Source: Peptoniphilus obesi ph1 (GTDB lineage Bacteria > Bacillota > Clostridia > Tissierellales > Peptoniphilaceae). Taken from it: DNA of 49,007 nt. The stretch covers positions 1 through 49,007 of the forward strand of contig NZ_HE978582.1 in the NCBI RefSeq assembly GCF_000311865.1. Direction: 5' to 3'. Under the pieces are notes generated by a model that was not told where the DNA came from, did not search any database, and saw only the letters and a list, made by a program, of their open reading frames with translations. The position numbers were made by a program, and so were the translations under genes. Positions 1 to 7,451 of the stretch are shown here, one piece after another (within the stretch, counting starts at the first letter, position 1; each line of letters starts with the position of its first letter).

Positions 1-3
1 AAC

Positions 4-58
4 GCTGCCTCATTGAGACAGCTTATATAGTATACTATTTATCAGTGTACCTTGTCAA
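4..58 (-). promoter_or_regulatory. Leftward promoter with immediate 5' hairpin
   Basis: Read on the minus strand, TTGACA (53-58) and TATACT (29-34) are separated by 18 bp, close to a sigma-A consensus. Just downstream a GCTGTCTC/GAGGCAGC hairpin (about 4-22) would form at the RNA 5' end. The transcript leaves the window, so the gene it serves is unknown. The -35 is a perfect match and the -10 differs at one base. Confidence 0.5.
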
Positions 59-94
59 GCCTTTTTTAAATTTATTTTTAAAAAATTTTACAAG

Positions 95-124
95 TTGTTT
101 GCACTAACTTGACTTAATTATAAT
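95..124 (+). promoter_or_regulatory. Candidate promoter for the VOC gene
   Basis: TTGTTT (95-100), 18 bp, then TATAAT (119-124), about 60 bp upstream of the ATG at 186. The -10 is perfect and the -35 is weak. It would drive the two-gene rightward unit that ends at the hairpin near 860. Confidence 0.4.
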
Positions 125-185
125 AACAAAATATTTTTTATCTTGCAAGTCTTTTTGGGTAGAAATTTAAACAAGGAGGAAGTAA

Positions 186-638
186 ATGATAAAAGATATA
201 ATTCATGTTGGAATTAGTGTTAGAAATTTAGAGGATGCAAAGAAGTTTTATGGAGATGTCTTATGCTTAAAATTTACTGGAGATTTTATTATGGAGGGCA
301 AGGAAACTGATATATTATTTGGAAGAGAAGATACAGTAGCAAGGCTTGCCTACTTTAATGGATCTGATGACTTATATGCTCCCCCTGTTGAATTGATAGA
401 ATTTAATCACGAAATCGAAAAAGATCAAGGCAGTTTTTTTAAGACTTCTGTTTCTGAAATCTGTTTTGCTTGTGTTGATATAGATAAAACTTATGAAGAT
501 TTAAAGTCTAAGGGAGTAAAATTTGTGTCCAAGCCTCAGTATTTTAAGTATGAAGATCCTAATCAAGAAAATTTTAAGGCAGTTTATTTTTATGATATGG
601 ATGGAAATATAATGGAGCTCGTTGAATATATTAAATAA
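186..638 (+). CDS. VOC-superfamily (glyoxalase/bleomycin-resistance fold) protein
   Basis: 150 aa, the usual length for a single-module VOC metalloenzyme or binding protein. The N-terminus has the typical HVGISV strand, then a helix ending FYGDVL, and the C-terminus has the YDMDGN..MELVEY strand pair. Likely metal ligands are H7, a glutamate in the VELIEF strand (E69 or E72) and E144. The position where many family members carry a second histidine (FACVDID, about residue 95) has none, so metal use and substrate cannot be assigned. AGGAGGA at 174-180 sits five bases before the ATG and fixes the start. The gene is followed 14 bp later by a small gene that probably shares its transcript. Confidence 0.8.
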   Translation: MIKDIIHVGISVRNLEDAKKFYGDVLCLKFTGDFIMEGKETDILFGREDTVARLAYFNGSDDLYAPPVELIEFNHEIEKDQGSFFKTSVSEICFACVDIDKTYEDLKSKGVKFVSKPQYFKYEDPNQENFKAVYFYDMDGNIMELVEYIK

Positions 639-652
639 ATTTTGGAGGGTAT

Positions 653-856
653 ATGGTTGAATATGAATTTGTAGAGGTAAATCTTAGGGGTGCTTTTAAT
701 AAAAGATATGAGAGTATAGATGGGAGATCTCCTCAAGAAATTATAGAAGAATATGCAAAAAGATCTCATAGGTTTATAAATATACTTCCTAAGTCTTATA
801 TAGGATATGGAATTTTAAAAACTTATGATTTAGTTTTTGAAAAAATAAAGGACTGA
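653..856 (+). CDS. Small DUF4177-like protein
   Basis: 67 aa with no signal peptide or membrane segment. The opening YEFVEV strand followed by a segment with SPQEIIEEYAK resembles the short DUF4177 proteins, whose function is unknown. GGAGGG lies only three bases before the ATG, tighter than usual, but no other in-frame start is available. It is the last gene of the VOC unit; its stop codon is inside the stem of the following terminator. The family call is by eye and tentative; that the ORF is real is more certain (good RBS, terminator immediately after). Confidence 0.55.
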   Translation: MVEYEFVEVNLRGAFNKRYESIDGRSPQEIIEEYAKRSHRFINILPKSYIGYGILKTYDLVFEKIKD

Positions 857-876
857 AAATTAATCAGTCCTTTTAT
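847..876. terminator. Bidirectional intrinsic terminator
   Basis: Stem AAAGGACTGA (847-856) / TCAGTCCTTT (864-873), followed by T on the plus strand and, read from the other side, preceded by A-rich sequence giving a U-rich tail. It sits between two convergent genes and can serve both. Confidence 0.8.
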
Positions 877-881
877 TATTG

Positions 882-1382
882 TTATTTCTTTTTTAAGTTT
901 GCCCTTTCTAAAATTTTTTGCAAGTCTTTTAAGTTTATGTAGTCTATTTTTCTTTTGCCGTCTTCTTTTTTTATTCTTATATCTGTTTTTATTTTCTCAT
1001 TTCTTCCTGAAATATAGACAGTTAAGCTTGTCCTATATTTGCCTTTTGATAATTTTTTTATATCATCAATTTCATATGAAAAGTCATCAAGTTTATATAG
1101 GTTAAGTTCTGGAATATTTCTCTTTTTTATAAGCTGGTCTAGGCAATCCTTGGTCAAATATTCTGCAAAATTTTTTTCTTCTATGTGGTCTTCTATACTT
1201 TCTGGCAAATTATATAAAATCTCGTCTACTTGGTCTTCTTTTAAGTCTCTTTGACTAAAGTATAAATCGTAAAAAGAATTTATTAATTTTTTCTCAGAAC
1301 TAAAGCCATAAGCAAAATATGTAGACGTTATTGCTACAATACAAAAAAGTAAGACAAGTATATTTTTATAAAATTTTTTCAA
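882..1382 (-). CDS. Membrane-anchored protein of unknown function
   Basis: From the chosen start this is 166 aa: a basic N-terminus, one hydrophobic segment (about residues 6-24, ending near SSEKK) and a soluble, charged domain that should lie outside the membrane. I chose a TTG start at 1380-1382 because AGGTGA precedes it at normal spacing. The frame stays open upstream to an ATG at 1472, but that start would overlap trmB and has no RBS. I do not recognise the extracytoplasmic domain. It follows trmB in the same direction and ends at a shared terminator. Confidence 0.55.
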   Translation of the reverse strand: MKKFYKNILVLLFCIVAITSTYFAYGFSSEKKLINSFYDLYFSQRDLKEDQVDEILYNLPESIEDHIEEKNFAEYLTKDCLDQLIKKRNIPELNLYKLDDFSYEIDDIKKLSKGKYRTSLTVYISGRNEKIKTDIRIKKEDGKRKIDYINLKDLQKILERANLKKK

Positions 1383-1452
1383 AAAATCACCTGTAGTTTC
1401 CAAATAAGTTACAATAAGCTTTGTTTTAACTTTATATCTAATATATATAAAG

Positions 1453-2079
1453 TTAAAATTTAAACTTTGCAAATTTTATCGGTATATTTCTAGATCTCCA
1501 CTTGCTTTCATATTCAGTTACTATATAGTCTTCTCCTTCAATTTTTTTATCATAGTCTATTTCTAGTTTTTCAAAGCCTGAATCTTCAAAGTATTTTAAA
1601 GAATCTTGGAAAAAATCTAAATCATCTGTTTTTAATTGAATTATTGATCCTTTTTTTAATATTTTTTTGTATATTTCTAAAAATCTTGGGTGGGTCAATC
1701 TTCTTTTGTGTTGCCTGTTTTTTGGCCAAGGGTTACAAAAGTTTATATATATTCTTGATACTTCCTTATCAAAAATATCCAAAAGTTTTTCTGCATTTAT
1801 AGGAAGAAGTCTTGCGTTTTCTAGTTCCAAGTCTTTTAACTTTCTTCCAGCATATACTAGGGCATTTGTTTCAAGATCAATTCCAATAAAGTTAATACCC
1901 TTATTGTTCTGAGCCATTTGAGATATAAATCCGCCCTTGCCTGATCCAATTTCTAAATATATATCATTTTTATTATCAAATACTTCTTGCCAATTTCCCT
2001 TGTGGTCTTGTCCATTAAAATCTACATATGGATTTTCCTGCATTTCTGGTATTGCAAAATGTTTTTTTCTCAGTCTCAT
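1453..2079 (-). CDS. trmB: tRNA (guanine(46)-N7)-methyltransferase
   Basis: 208 aa, family-typical length. It transfers a methyl group from S-adenosylmethionine to N7 of G46 in the variable loop of tRNAs. The SAM-binding motif EIGSGKGGF is at about residues 43-51, with an acidic motif II in FIGIDLE. The family signature NPWPKNRQHKRRL with downstream THPRF is at about 116-133, and the late TEYESKW motif near the C-terminus completes the set. The ATG is preceded by AAAGAGG. It sits between a secreted nuclease gene and a membrane protein gene, all on the minus strand with short gaps, so they are probably co-transcribed. The call is secure. Confidence 0.95.
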   Translation of the reverse strand: MRLRKKHFAIPEMQENPYVDFNGQDHKGNWQEVFDNKNDIYLEIGSGKGGFISQMAQNNKGINFIGIDLETNALVYAGRKLKDLELENARLLPINAEKLLDIFDKEVSRIYINFCNPWPKNRQHKRRLTHPRFLEIYKKILKKGSIIQLKTDDLDFFQDSLKYFEDSGFEKLEIDYDKKIEGEDYIVTEYESKWRSRNIPIKFAKFKF

Positions 2080-2089
2080 TTTTACCTCT

Positions 2090-2851
2090 TTATTTATACA
2101 AATAATTTCTTCCTGTTTTATAATCTATCTTTACACCTTTTTGAAAGTTTTTTACATAGACCTTAAAATTAATTGCTCTTCCATTATCTTCTATACTATA
2201 GGCTTCCATTATTACCCCTCTTGCAACTAATTCATCGTCTTTAAAGATAGGACTTACTCTGTATCTAACTTTTTTGCCTTCATCTTTAATATAGTTTGCA
2301 ACTGCATTTTCAAAAGGTAGCATCCCTTCTGCATTAAAGGCCCTTGTCCCAGTCATTAGATTTTGCCAATTATCATCTTCTCCACAAAGCTGGTGGCCAA
2401 TCAAATGACATCTATTATATAGAGCCTCTCCATCAATAAAAGAATATTTTTTCTGTTTCCAACCAGTCGGCTTAACATGACCTATGTATTCTCTTTTTTT
2501 ACTGGCCAAAGTATCTGGTCCAAGCAAGGCATCTGCAACTCCAACCCTGTTTAAATTATCGAGTGGACTAAATTTTAGATAGGTGCTTTTATTTTCTAAA
2601 TCTTCTTTGGAAAAATTTGGGTCTTCATCTAAGATCTCATAATAATCACTAGCTTCTTTTACCTCATATTTATCATGAAAAATAAGATTTCTAAAATCTT
2701 CTAGGCTATTTGTTATGCTTCCGTTGGATCCAAGACTCTTTTCAATGCTTCTTATTGTGTCAAGGTCTCCTATAAAAAATGAATAGATTATAACCAAGGC
2801 AAGCGCAAGGCTTATTCCTAGATTCTTTTTATTCTTAGGTCTAGATTTCAT
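2090..2851 (-). CDS. Exported DNA/RNA non-specific endonuclease (EndA-like)
   Basis: About 253 aa from the ATG at 2851; GGAGG six bases upstream favours this over the ATG two codons earlier. A basic start is followed by a hydrophobic segment at about residues 12-28, an uncleaved anchor or signal peptide. The nuclease domain includes YNRCHLIGHQL, the variant of the DRGH active-site motif seen in EndA-type beta-beta-alpha-metal nucleases, then WQNLMTGTRAFN with the metal-binding Asn and MLPFEN. It is expected to degrade extracellular or incoming DNA at the cell surface. The gene overlaps the 3' end of the cupin gene and is followed closely by trmB. Confidence 0.85.
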   Translation of the reverse strand: MKSRPKNKKNLGISLALALVIIYSFFIGDLDTIRSIEKSLGSNGSITNSLEDFRNLIFHDKYEVKEASDYYEILDEDPNFSKEDLENKSTYLKFSPLDNLNRVGVADALLGPDTLASKKREYIGHVKPTGWKQKKYSFIDGEALYNRCHLIGHQLCGEDDNWQNLMTGTRAFNAEGMLPFENAVANYIKDEGKKVRYRVSPIFKDDELVARGVIMEAYSIEDNGRAINFKVYVKNFQKGVKIDYKTGRNYLYK

Positions 2852-3182
2852 CCTCATCCTCCAAGTCTTTTCCGCCTGTCTTTATAAAAATGCACAAGTA
2901 GACTGCTTTTTCCTGCCAGCTCACCCTGTGAATTTCATGGGCTTTTATTTCTAGCATATCTCCTTTTTCTAGCCTTACTTTTTTATCTTTAAATTCTAAT
3001 TCTGCCCTACCATCTAGCAAAAACACAATTTCTACTTCTTCTTGGTCATAAAGATCAGTAACTTGATTAAGAGACATGGTCCTTATTATTTTTATTTTGT
3101 CATCTTCATATATATTTTCTTCTATTTCTTTTTCTTCTGAAAACTTTATATTTTTAAATATATTAAATAAATTTTTATCCAT
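2841..3182 (-). CDS. Small cupin-domain protein
   Basis: 113 aa, one beta-barrel. The second cupin motif region (RLEKGDMLEIKAHEIHRV) is clear; the first is degenerate (VEIVFLLDGRAELEF), lacking the usual HxH. Ligands for a metal are therefore incomplete, with E and H available in EIHRV. Such stand-alone cupins often bind small molecules rather than catalyse. Its C-terminal DEDE tail overlaps the start of the endonuclease gene, suggesting translational coupling. Function unknown. Confidence 0.75.
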   Translation of the reverse strand: MDKNLFNIFKNIKFSEEKEIEENIYEDDKIKIIRTMSLNQVTDLYDQEEVEIVFLLDGRAELEFKDKKVRLEKGDMLEIKAHEIHRVSWQEKAVYLCIFIKTGGKDLEDEDEI

Positions 3183-3254
3183 AGAGCTATTATAACATCT
3201 TTATTTTTTATGAGAAATTTTGATTTTTTAACTATACTTTATAAAGTTTTAGGC

Positions 3255-3291
3255 AAATAAAAAAGGCGATAGATTTTTAATTTCTATCGCC
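3255..3291 (-). terminator. Intrinsic terminator of the ABC-F gene
   Basis: Perfect 9-bp stem GGCGATAGA (3265-3273) / TCTATCGCC (3283-3291). On the minus strand it is followed by TTTTTTATTT. It lies about 14 bp beyond the ABC-F stop codon. Confidence 0.85.
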
Positions 3292-3304
3292 TAGGCTATA
3301 TATC

Positions 3305-4867
3305 CTATTTGTTTTTCTGACTTAATAAATTTTTATATTCTTCCTCCAAGTCTTCTCTTTCACTCTTTGGAATTTCCATAGCAAGTCGATTGCTTATCGC
3401 CGTTAATCTAAAATCTATAAGAAAATCTTTAGAACTTGTCTTTTTAGAAGATCTTGCTTTACTTTCTCTATACTGGTTCAGATTTCCAATGAATCTATTA
3501 AGCTTTTTATTCTCAATCATCAACAATTCATCTGCTAAGTTATTTATAAATGAAATATCATGAGTAACAAAAAGTATTGGTCTATCATAGTATTTTAACA
3601 ATCCCTCAAGAGCTTCTATTGCCCTTATATCTAAAAAGTTTGTTGGCTCGTCCATAATTATAAAATTAAAGTCTGATGTTATTAGTTTAGCTAATTTTAC
3701 CTTTGCTCTCTCTCCATCACTAAGAATATTTATATCTTTAAATACGTCATTTCTTTTAAAACCTAATCTTGCTAATATTATCCTTGTTATAGACTGATCA
3801 TAAATTGAAGTTTCTAAAACATTTTCTAAGATAGAATTTAATGGATTTAATCTTTCTCCTAATTGACTATAGTAACCAATTTTCAAGTTTGGATGAACCC
3901 ACACTTCTTTATTTATAATCATATTTATAAGGGTGGTTTTGCCTGAACCATTAATACCTAATAAAGCTATCTTCCTATTATTTTCTATTTCCAATTTTGC
4001 ATTATTAAAGATAACTTTATCTCCAAATCTTTTATTAAGTTTTTCCGACCTAATCAAAATTTTTGAATGGATTTTTCTATTTTCAGGCATTGAAAGCTCA
4101 ATTGCTTTTTCTTCTTTAGGTCTTTCTTTAACTTCTAATTGATTAATTCTTGATTCTATAGCTTTTACTTGTTTATCAAGTTTTTTCTTATTTTCTTGAC
4201 CACCCATTTTATGAAGTCTTGCTTCGGAATTCCCCATTCTTTTAGGTGTTGTTTTTACCCTTGAAGACTGTTTTTTTATATCACTTGCTACACTTAATAA
4301 TCTATTCTTTTCAGAAATATAATTGAAATATTCTCCTTGTAGAAATTTTTGTCTTTTTATTCTCTCCTCAAGGTAGAACGTATAATTTCCATTATAAACT
4401 TCTAAACTTTTATTTGATAATTCAAAAATTTTATCACAAGTTTGATTAATAAAATCACGGTCGTGAGAAATAATTATAAATCCCTTGTTTCTATTTTTTA
4501 ATTCTTTTACTAATTTTTCTTTCTGATCTATATCTAAGTGTGATGTTGGCTCATCTATTAAAAGAAAACTTTCCTCTTTTAATAAAACTTCATCTAATCT
4601 TAGCCTTTGATATTCACCAGGGCTGTAGGATTTTTGAACTTTTAAATCATTCTTTTCATTATTTAATAAAGAACTAATTTTCATCTTTACATCTACATAA
4701 CCACTATATTCAGTATCTATTCCTAAAAGTATTCTAAATAGTGTTGTTTTGCCAACTCCATTATTTCCTATTAGTCCTATCTTTTCATCTTGATTTATGC
4801 TTAGTTTTTCAATGAAAAACAATTCTCTTGTTCCAACTTCCTTTTTTAATTTGTCAATATATATCAT
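3305..4867 (-). CDS. ABC-F ribosomal protection ATPase (Vga/Lsa/CplR-type)
   Basis: 520 aa with two ABC domains and no membrane segment, the layout of ABC-F factors that bind the ribosomal E site and displace peptidyl-transferase antibiotics such as lincosamides, streptogramin A and pleuromutilins. First Walker A GNNGVGKTT at 34-42, a divergent signature SPGEYQRLR near 82, and Walker B LLIDEPTSHLD. A charged linker (about 165-265) corresponds to the antibiotic-resistance region. The second Walker A is GINGSGKTT near 306, with signature LSDGERAKV near 384 and IIMDEPTNFLD. TCCTCC at 4871-4876 (minus-strand GGAGGA) is the RBS. The short leader peptide and hairpin upstream fit antibiotic-inducible expression. 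The exact subfamily cannot be fixed by eye. Confidence 0.88.
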   Translation of the reverse strand: MIYIDKLKKEVGTRELFFIEKLSINQDEKIGLIGNNGVGKTTLFRILLGIDTEYSGYVDVKMKISSLLNNEKNDLKVQKSYSPGEYQRLRLDEVLLKEESFLLIDEPTSHLDIDQKEKLVKELKNRNKGFIIISHDRDFINQTCDKIFELSNKSLEVYNGNYTFYLEERIKRQKFLQGEYFNYISEKNRLLSVASDIKKQSSRVKTTPKRMGNSEARLHKMGGQENKKKLDKQVKAIESRINQLEVKERPKEEKAIELSMPENRKIHSKILIRSEKLNKRFGDKVIFNNAKLEIENNRKIALLGINGSGKTTLINMIINKEVWVHPNLKIGYYSQLGERLNPLNSILENVLETSIYDQSITRIILARLGFKRNDVFKDINILSDGERAKVKLAKLITSDFNFIIMDEPTNFLDIRAIEALEGLLKYYDRPILFVTHDISFINNLADELLMIENKKLNRFIGNLNQYRESKARSSKKTSSKDFLIDFRLTAISNRLAMEIPKSEREDLEEEYKNLLSQKNK

Positions 4868-4870
4868 AAA

Positions 4871-4938
4871 TCCTCCTCTATTTTTTTGAGAGGACTTAAC
4901 CTCTCTAACTATTTAAAAGAAAATTTATAAATTGCCAT
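4871..4938 (-). promoter_or_regulatory. Leader peptide and translational attenuator ahead of ABC-F
   Basis: A 9-codon ORF (4909-4938, MAIYKFSFK) has its own strong RBS (AGGAGG). Right after its stop, GAGAGG/CCTCTC forms a 6-bp hairpin (4888-4893 with 4900-4905). The CCTCT strand can alternatively pair with AGAGG in the ABC-F RBS (4871-4879), so the two structures are mutually exclusive. This is the architecture of ribosome-stalling attenuators upstream of antibiotic-resistance genes. Which state is induced is not determined by the sequence alone. Confidence 0.5.
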
Positions 4939-4976
4939 TGCTCTGTACCTCCTAGATATCTTAATTTTCTATAATA

Positions 4977-5141
4977 TTATAGTGCCAACTTCTTCCATTT
5001 CCTAATCTTAGTTCTAAATGTTCCAAAGGGAGCTACTGTATTTACATGAAGAAACTTATATACTTCCCAAGTAGCAGTTTTGGTTGCTCCATCTGACCAT
5101 TTTCTCATATGAGCTTTAAATATCTCTTCTTCATTAATCAT
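4977..5141 (-). CDS. Small hypothetical protein, 54 aa
   Basis: ATG at 5141 to TAA at 4977. Begins [15 protein letters not shown] and ends [11 protein letters not shown]: acidic start, strongly basic tryptophan-containing tail, no membrane segment. A G-rich stretch (GGGGGTGGG) upstream is a poor but possible RBS. The same-direction leader peptide of the ABC-F gene starts about 38 bp downstream, so they may share a transcript. I do not recognise it; it could be a fragment of a larger gene. Confidence 0.4.
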   Translation of the reverse strand: MINEEEIFKAHMRKWSDGATKTATWEVYKFLHVNTVAPFGTFRTKIRKWKKLAL

Positions 5142-5173
5142 CTATCCCACCCCCATATAAAACTAACTCTCAT

Positions 5174-5395
5174 TTAAATCTCATCATATTTCTTTTTTAA
5201 TTTATCCATGTAGTCAAGGTCAATCCACTCCTCGCTAAAGCCACAAGAAGTGCAAATATATCTATCTACAGACACTGCCGACATAATTGTATGACCGGTC
5301 ATAATATTATTTCCAGTTCCATAAGCTCCAGTAGATCCTGGCACAAATAAAATATCACTTCCTCCACACTTTGGGCATTTTCTCGTATTTTTCAT
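5174..5395 (-). CDS. Small zinc-ribbon protein
   Basis: 73 aa with two CxxC knuckles (CPKC near residue 8 and CTSC near residue 48) spaced as in a zinc ribbon. A Gly/Thr-rich loop lies between them and a lysine-rich tail follows. No other domain is present. Proteins like this are common and of unknown role. RBS AGGAT lies at normal spacing. It follows a truncated regulator and precedes the 54-aa ORF on the same strand. Confidence 0.7.
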   Translation of the reverse strand: MKNTRKCPKCGGSDILFVPGSTGAYGTGNNIMTGHTIMSAVSVDRYICTSCGFSEEWIDLDYMDKLKKKYDEI

Positions 5396-5429
5396 AAATT
5401 ATCCTTTCATTTTACATCACAGGGTCAAT

Positions 5430-5681
5430 TTAACCCAAGTCCATTGCCTTGTTATAAGCTTCTATGGCATTATTTATACCTAGCTTGTCATAAATATTAG
5501 CCAGGTGATTGTAAAGAGTTCTTTCGCTAATAAAAAGATTTTGGGCAATTTTCTTTTTATCATCTCCCTTTACAAGCTCTCTTAAAACTTCTATTTCTCT
5601 AAAAACAGGTATATTATGAACAAGTTGTTTATCTACTTCTTCTTCGTGTTCTTCATAATTAAATCTAACAATTCTCAGGCT
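5430..5681 (-). pseudogene. Truncated response-regulator tail (LuxR/GerE-type HTH)
   Basis: An open frame of 83 codons without a start encodes a linker (YEEHEEEVDKQL) and a helix-turn-helix with FREIEVLREL, KKKIAQNLFISERTLYNHL and NIYDKLGI. These are hallmarks of the NarL/LuxR DNA-binding domain. The phosphoacceptor receiver domain that should precede it is missing and a stop at 5682-5684 bounds the frame. The remnant was cut by whatever brought in the neighbouring membrane-protein gene, which overlaps it. Confidence 0.7.
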
Positions 5682-5979
5682 TTATTAAGACTAACCATTG
5701 ATATAATCTCTTAGTAATTCTCCATAACCCTATCCCAATAATAGTTAGTAAAAATCCAATAATTAAAGAAATAATTAGGTCTGGTAAAACTCCTAAACCA
5801 AAGCTAGGTCTAGTTAACCAATACAGGTCTATTCCAAAGAATTTGAACACAAATTTCACGATGCTTCCAACTATAACAAGTGGACCACTAATCATAAAAG
5901 CCCACCCAGTTATTCCTGTTATAGGAAATATAAATATCCAAATACATGCAGCTATGGTATACCACTTTAAACTTTTCAT
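5665..5979 (-). CDS. Small membrane protein of unknown function
   Basis: 104 aa from the ATG at 5979; AAGGAGA seven bases before it makes this better than the ATG 11 codons upstream. Three hydrophobic stretches (about 6-25, 28-50 and 68-88) separated by a loop with WLTRPSFGLG. It ends in a short basic tail read across the junction with the regulator remnant, so the C-terminus may be non-native. No family recognised. Confidence 0.5.
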   Translation of the reverse strand: MKSLKWYTIAACIWIFIFPITGITGWAFMISGPLVIVGSIVKFVFKFFGIDLYWLTRPSFGLGVLPDLIISLIIGFLLTIIGIGLWRITKRLYQWLVLIKPENC

Positions 5980-6131
5980 AATAATCTCCTTAAAAGTAAT
6001 CAAATAGTTCATATTATTATACCCGGTTTTTTCATTTTCTATTCTTAGTCTATTGGTTGAATAGTAGTATTATAGCAAAAATATTTCTATCTCCTATATA
6101 TACCTTATTTCTAGTCTTCTAAAATCGATAC

Positions 6132-6408
6132 CTAAAGGTCTATCACTTTAAATTCTTTTGTCTTTGTTGCTTCTTATAATAGGATTTTTATTTCTTCATC
6201 TGTTAGTTCTTCTGCATTTTCTATAAGGCTTTATAAGATTGGTCCTCTTGTTATGAGCCTATGAGTTCTTTCTTTTCTTCTTTTTACTATATCTTGTTTT
6301 AATATCTTTTTTTCTTGATTTTTTTCTTGCCTTAGTCTTTCTTCTGTATTGTCAATATTATTTTTTTATTTCTTTTGACTCTTGTCTTAGTTGTTCTAAT
6401 TTTTTCAT
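6132..6408 (-). pseudogene. Degenerate DUF3847 mobile-element gene
   Basis: Starts at the ATG at 6408 after AAAAGGAGA and begins MKKLEQLRQESKEIK, nearly identical to the start of the copy at 8239-8445. It then loses frame around codon 18 in an A-run. The correct frame resumes, with the RRKERTHRLITRG motif typical of DUF3847 proteins of conjugative transposons, but carries at least two in-frame TAA codons where glutamate codons are expected. DUF3847 genes sit in ICE backbones, so this marks an older element beyond the first metG scar. Otherwise 6013-6590 holds only AT-rich sequence and a weak hairpin near 6430-6465. Confidence 0.7.
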
Positions 6409-6543
6409 ACTGATCTCCTTTTTTGAAATAAAAAAGACAATAGAGTTTTTAATTTTTATCGTCTAAGATTATCTAATATTTATTTTTCTTTAAATTGATT
6501 TTATTATATAGCTTAATAATTCTATTAATCCAATTAAAAAATT

Positions 6544-6572
6544 AAACTGGGATTCATAACAAACCCCAGTTT
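6544..6572 (-). terminator. metG 3' terminator hairpin, copy 1
   Basis: AAACTGGG (6544-6551) / CCCAGTTT (6565-6572), followed on the minus strand by AATTTTTTAATTG. An identical hairpin follows the second metG fragment (11758-11786). Confidence 0.65.
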
Positions 6573-6590
6573 CATAATTAGCGTGTTCTT

Positions 6591-7043
6591 TTAATATAAT
6601 TTTGCTCCTGCTGGTATTCTGTTTGAAAGGATTAAAAGGTTTAGTCTTTCTTCTCCTTCTTCTTCATGAATTGCAGATATAATCATACCTTCTGATTCTA
6701 TTCCCATCATATTTCTTGGAGGAAGGTTTACTATTGCTACAAGATTTCTTCCTATTAGATCCTCTGCATTGTAGTATTCCTTTATTCCAGAAAGGATTGT
6801 TCTGTCTTTTCCTGATCCATCATCTAGTGTGAATTTTAAAAGTTTTTTGGATTTTGGAACTTCTTCGCAGTTTTTAACTTTTACTACTCTAAAATCTGAT
6901 TTTGAGAATGTTTCAAAGTCTACCATGTCTTCAAATAGTGGTTCAACTTTTACTTTTGAGAAGTCAATTTTTTCATCTATATTTTGGTCTAGACTGTTCT
7001 TCTTGTTTTCTAGGTCTTTCTTTTCTTCTCCTAGCGGTTTCAT
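6591..7043 (-). CDS. metG': metG 3' fragment, MetRS C-terminal tRNA-binding domain (copy 1)
   Basis: 150 aa matching the EMAP-II/Trbp111-like OB domain that ends many bacterial methionyl-tRNA synthetases: FSKSDFRVVKVKNCEEVP, LDDGSGKDRTILSGI, NLPPRNMMGIESEGMI and a PAGAKLY end. The catalytic Rossmann and anticodon domains are absent. In the same frame, sequence just upstream of the ATG still reads LSKVEGIFPT, resembling the linker of an intact MetRS. So this is a displaced gene end rather than a stand-alone gene; whether it is translated is unknown. The annotated ATG has only a distant GAGGGG. It differs from copy 2 at a few residues. Confidence 0.85.
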   Translation of the reverse strand: MKPLGEEKKDLENKKNSLDQNIDEKIDFSKVKVEPLFEDMVDFETFSKSDFRVVKVKNCEEVPKSKKLLKFTLDDGSGKDRTILSGIKEYYNAEDLIGRNLVAIVNLPPRNMMGIESEGMIISAIHEEEGEERLNLLILSNRIPAGAKLY

Positions 7044-7116
7044 TGTTGGGAAAATCCCCTCTACCTTAGATAATTGTCTAAATCTCTATAAAAGTCTATT
7101 TTATGGTACTTCTCCA

Positions 7117-7197
7117 TTTACGACAATTTGCTAACTCTCTATAAGTGCCTATAGATTTCTAGCAAATTGTCGTAAATTTGTCGTAAGCTGTCGTAAA
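7117..7197. other. Integrase-binding/att region, copy 1
   Basis: A perfect 17-bp inverted repeat, TTTACGACAATTTGCTA (7117-7133) and its complement (7160-7176), is followed by two more TGTCGTAA direct copies up to 7197, just before the integrase stop. Such repeats beside int are typical binding sites for tyrosine recombinases. The crossover core itself cannot be placed from this window. Confidence 0.6.
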
Positions 7198-7199
7198 TT

Positions 7200-7445
7200 C
7201 TAAAATATAAATTTCATCGCTTTTTCAAATTCTTCCATCTGTTCTATCTTAAAATTTTCTGTAGCATTTACGTATATATCCATTGTTATACTAATATCAG
7301 AATGACCTAGAATAGACTGCATTGCTTTTGTATTTATATTTTGTTCGTTAAGCCTCGTAGTAAAGGTGTGTCTAAAAATGTGATTGCTTAAATGTGGAAC
7401 TAATAGAATATCATTAGATTTAGATTTGTTTTTCATTATTCTCAA
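7200..7445 (-). pseudogene. int': Integrase C-terminal remnant
   Basis: 81 codons nearly identical to the end of the complete integrase at 12414-13649. It keeps the HxxR pair (HIFRH), the LGH histidine and the tyrosine nucleophile (MDIYV), but lacks the N-terminal arm-binding domain and the first catalytic arginine, so it cannot act alone. The nominal start is an accident of the junction at about 7447, where the methyltransferase gene begins. Confidence 0.9.
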
Positions 7446-7451
7446 ATTTTT

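Larger units (their letters stand above)
6543..7447. repeat. Long direct repeat, copy 1 (metG 3' end + att region + integrase tail)
   Basis: This segment is repeated at 11757-12661 with a constant offset of 5214 and only scattered substitutions. It contains the terminator hairpin, the metG C-terminal ORF, a non-coding att-like region and the last ~80 codons of an integrase. Identity stops inside the integrase gene, where copy 1 continues into unrelated sequence. It reads as the scar of an earlier integration at the same site. Confidence 0.9.

Noticed and set aside
7117-7197. CRISPR-like repeats near the integrase
   Set aside because: Only three or four TGTCGTAA units, no regular spacers and no cas genes; better explained as recombinase binding sites.
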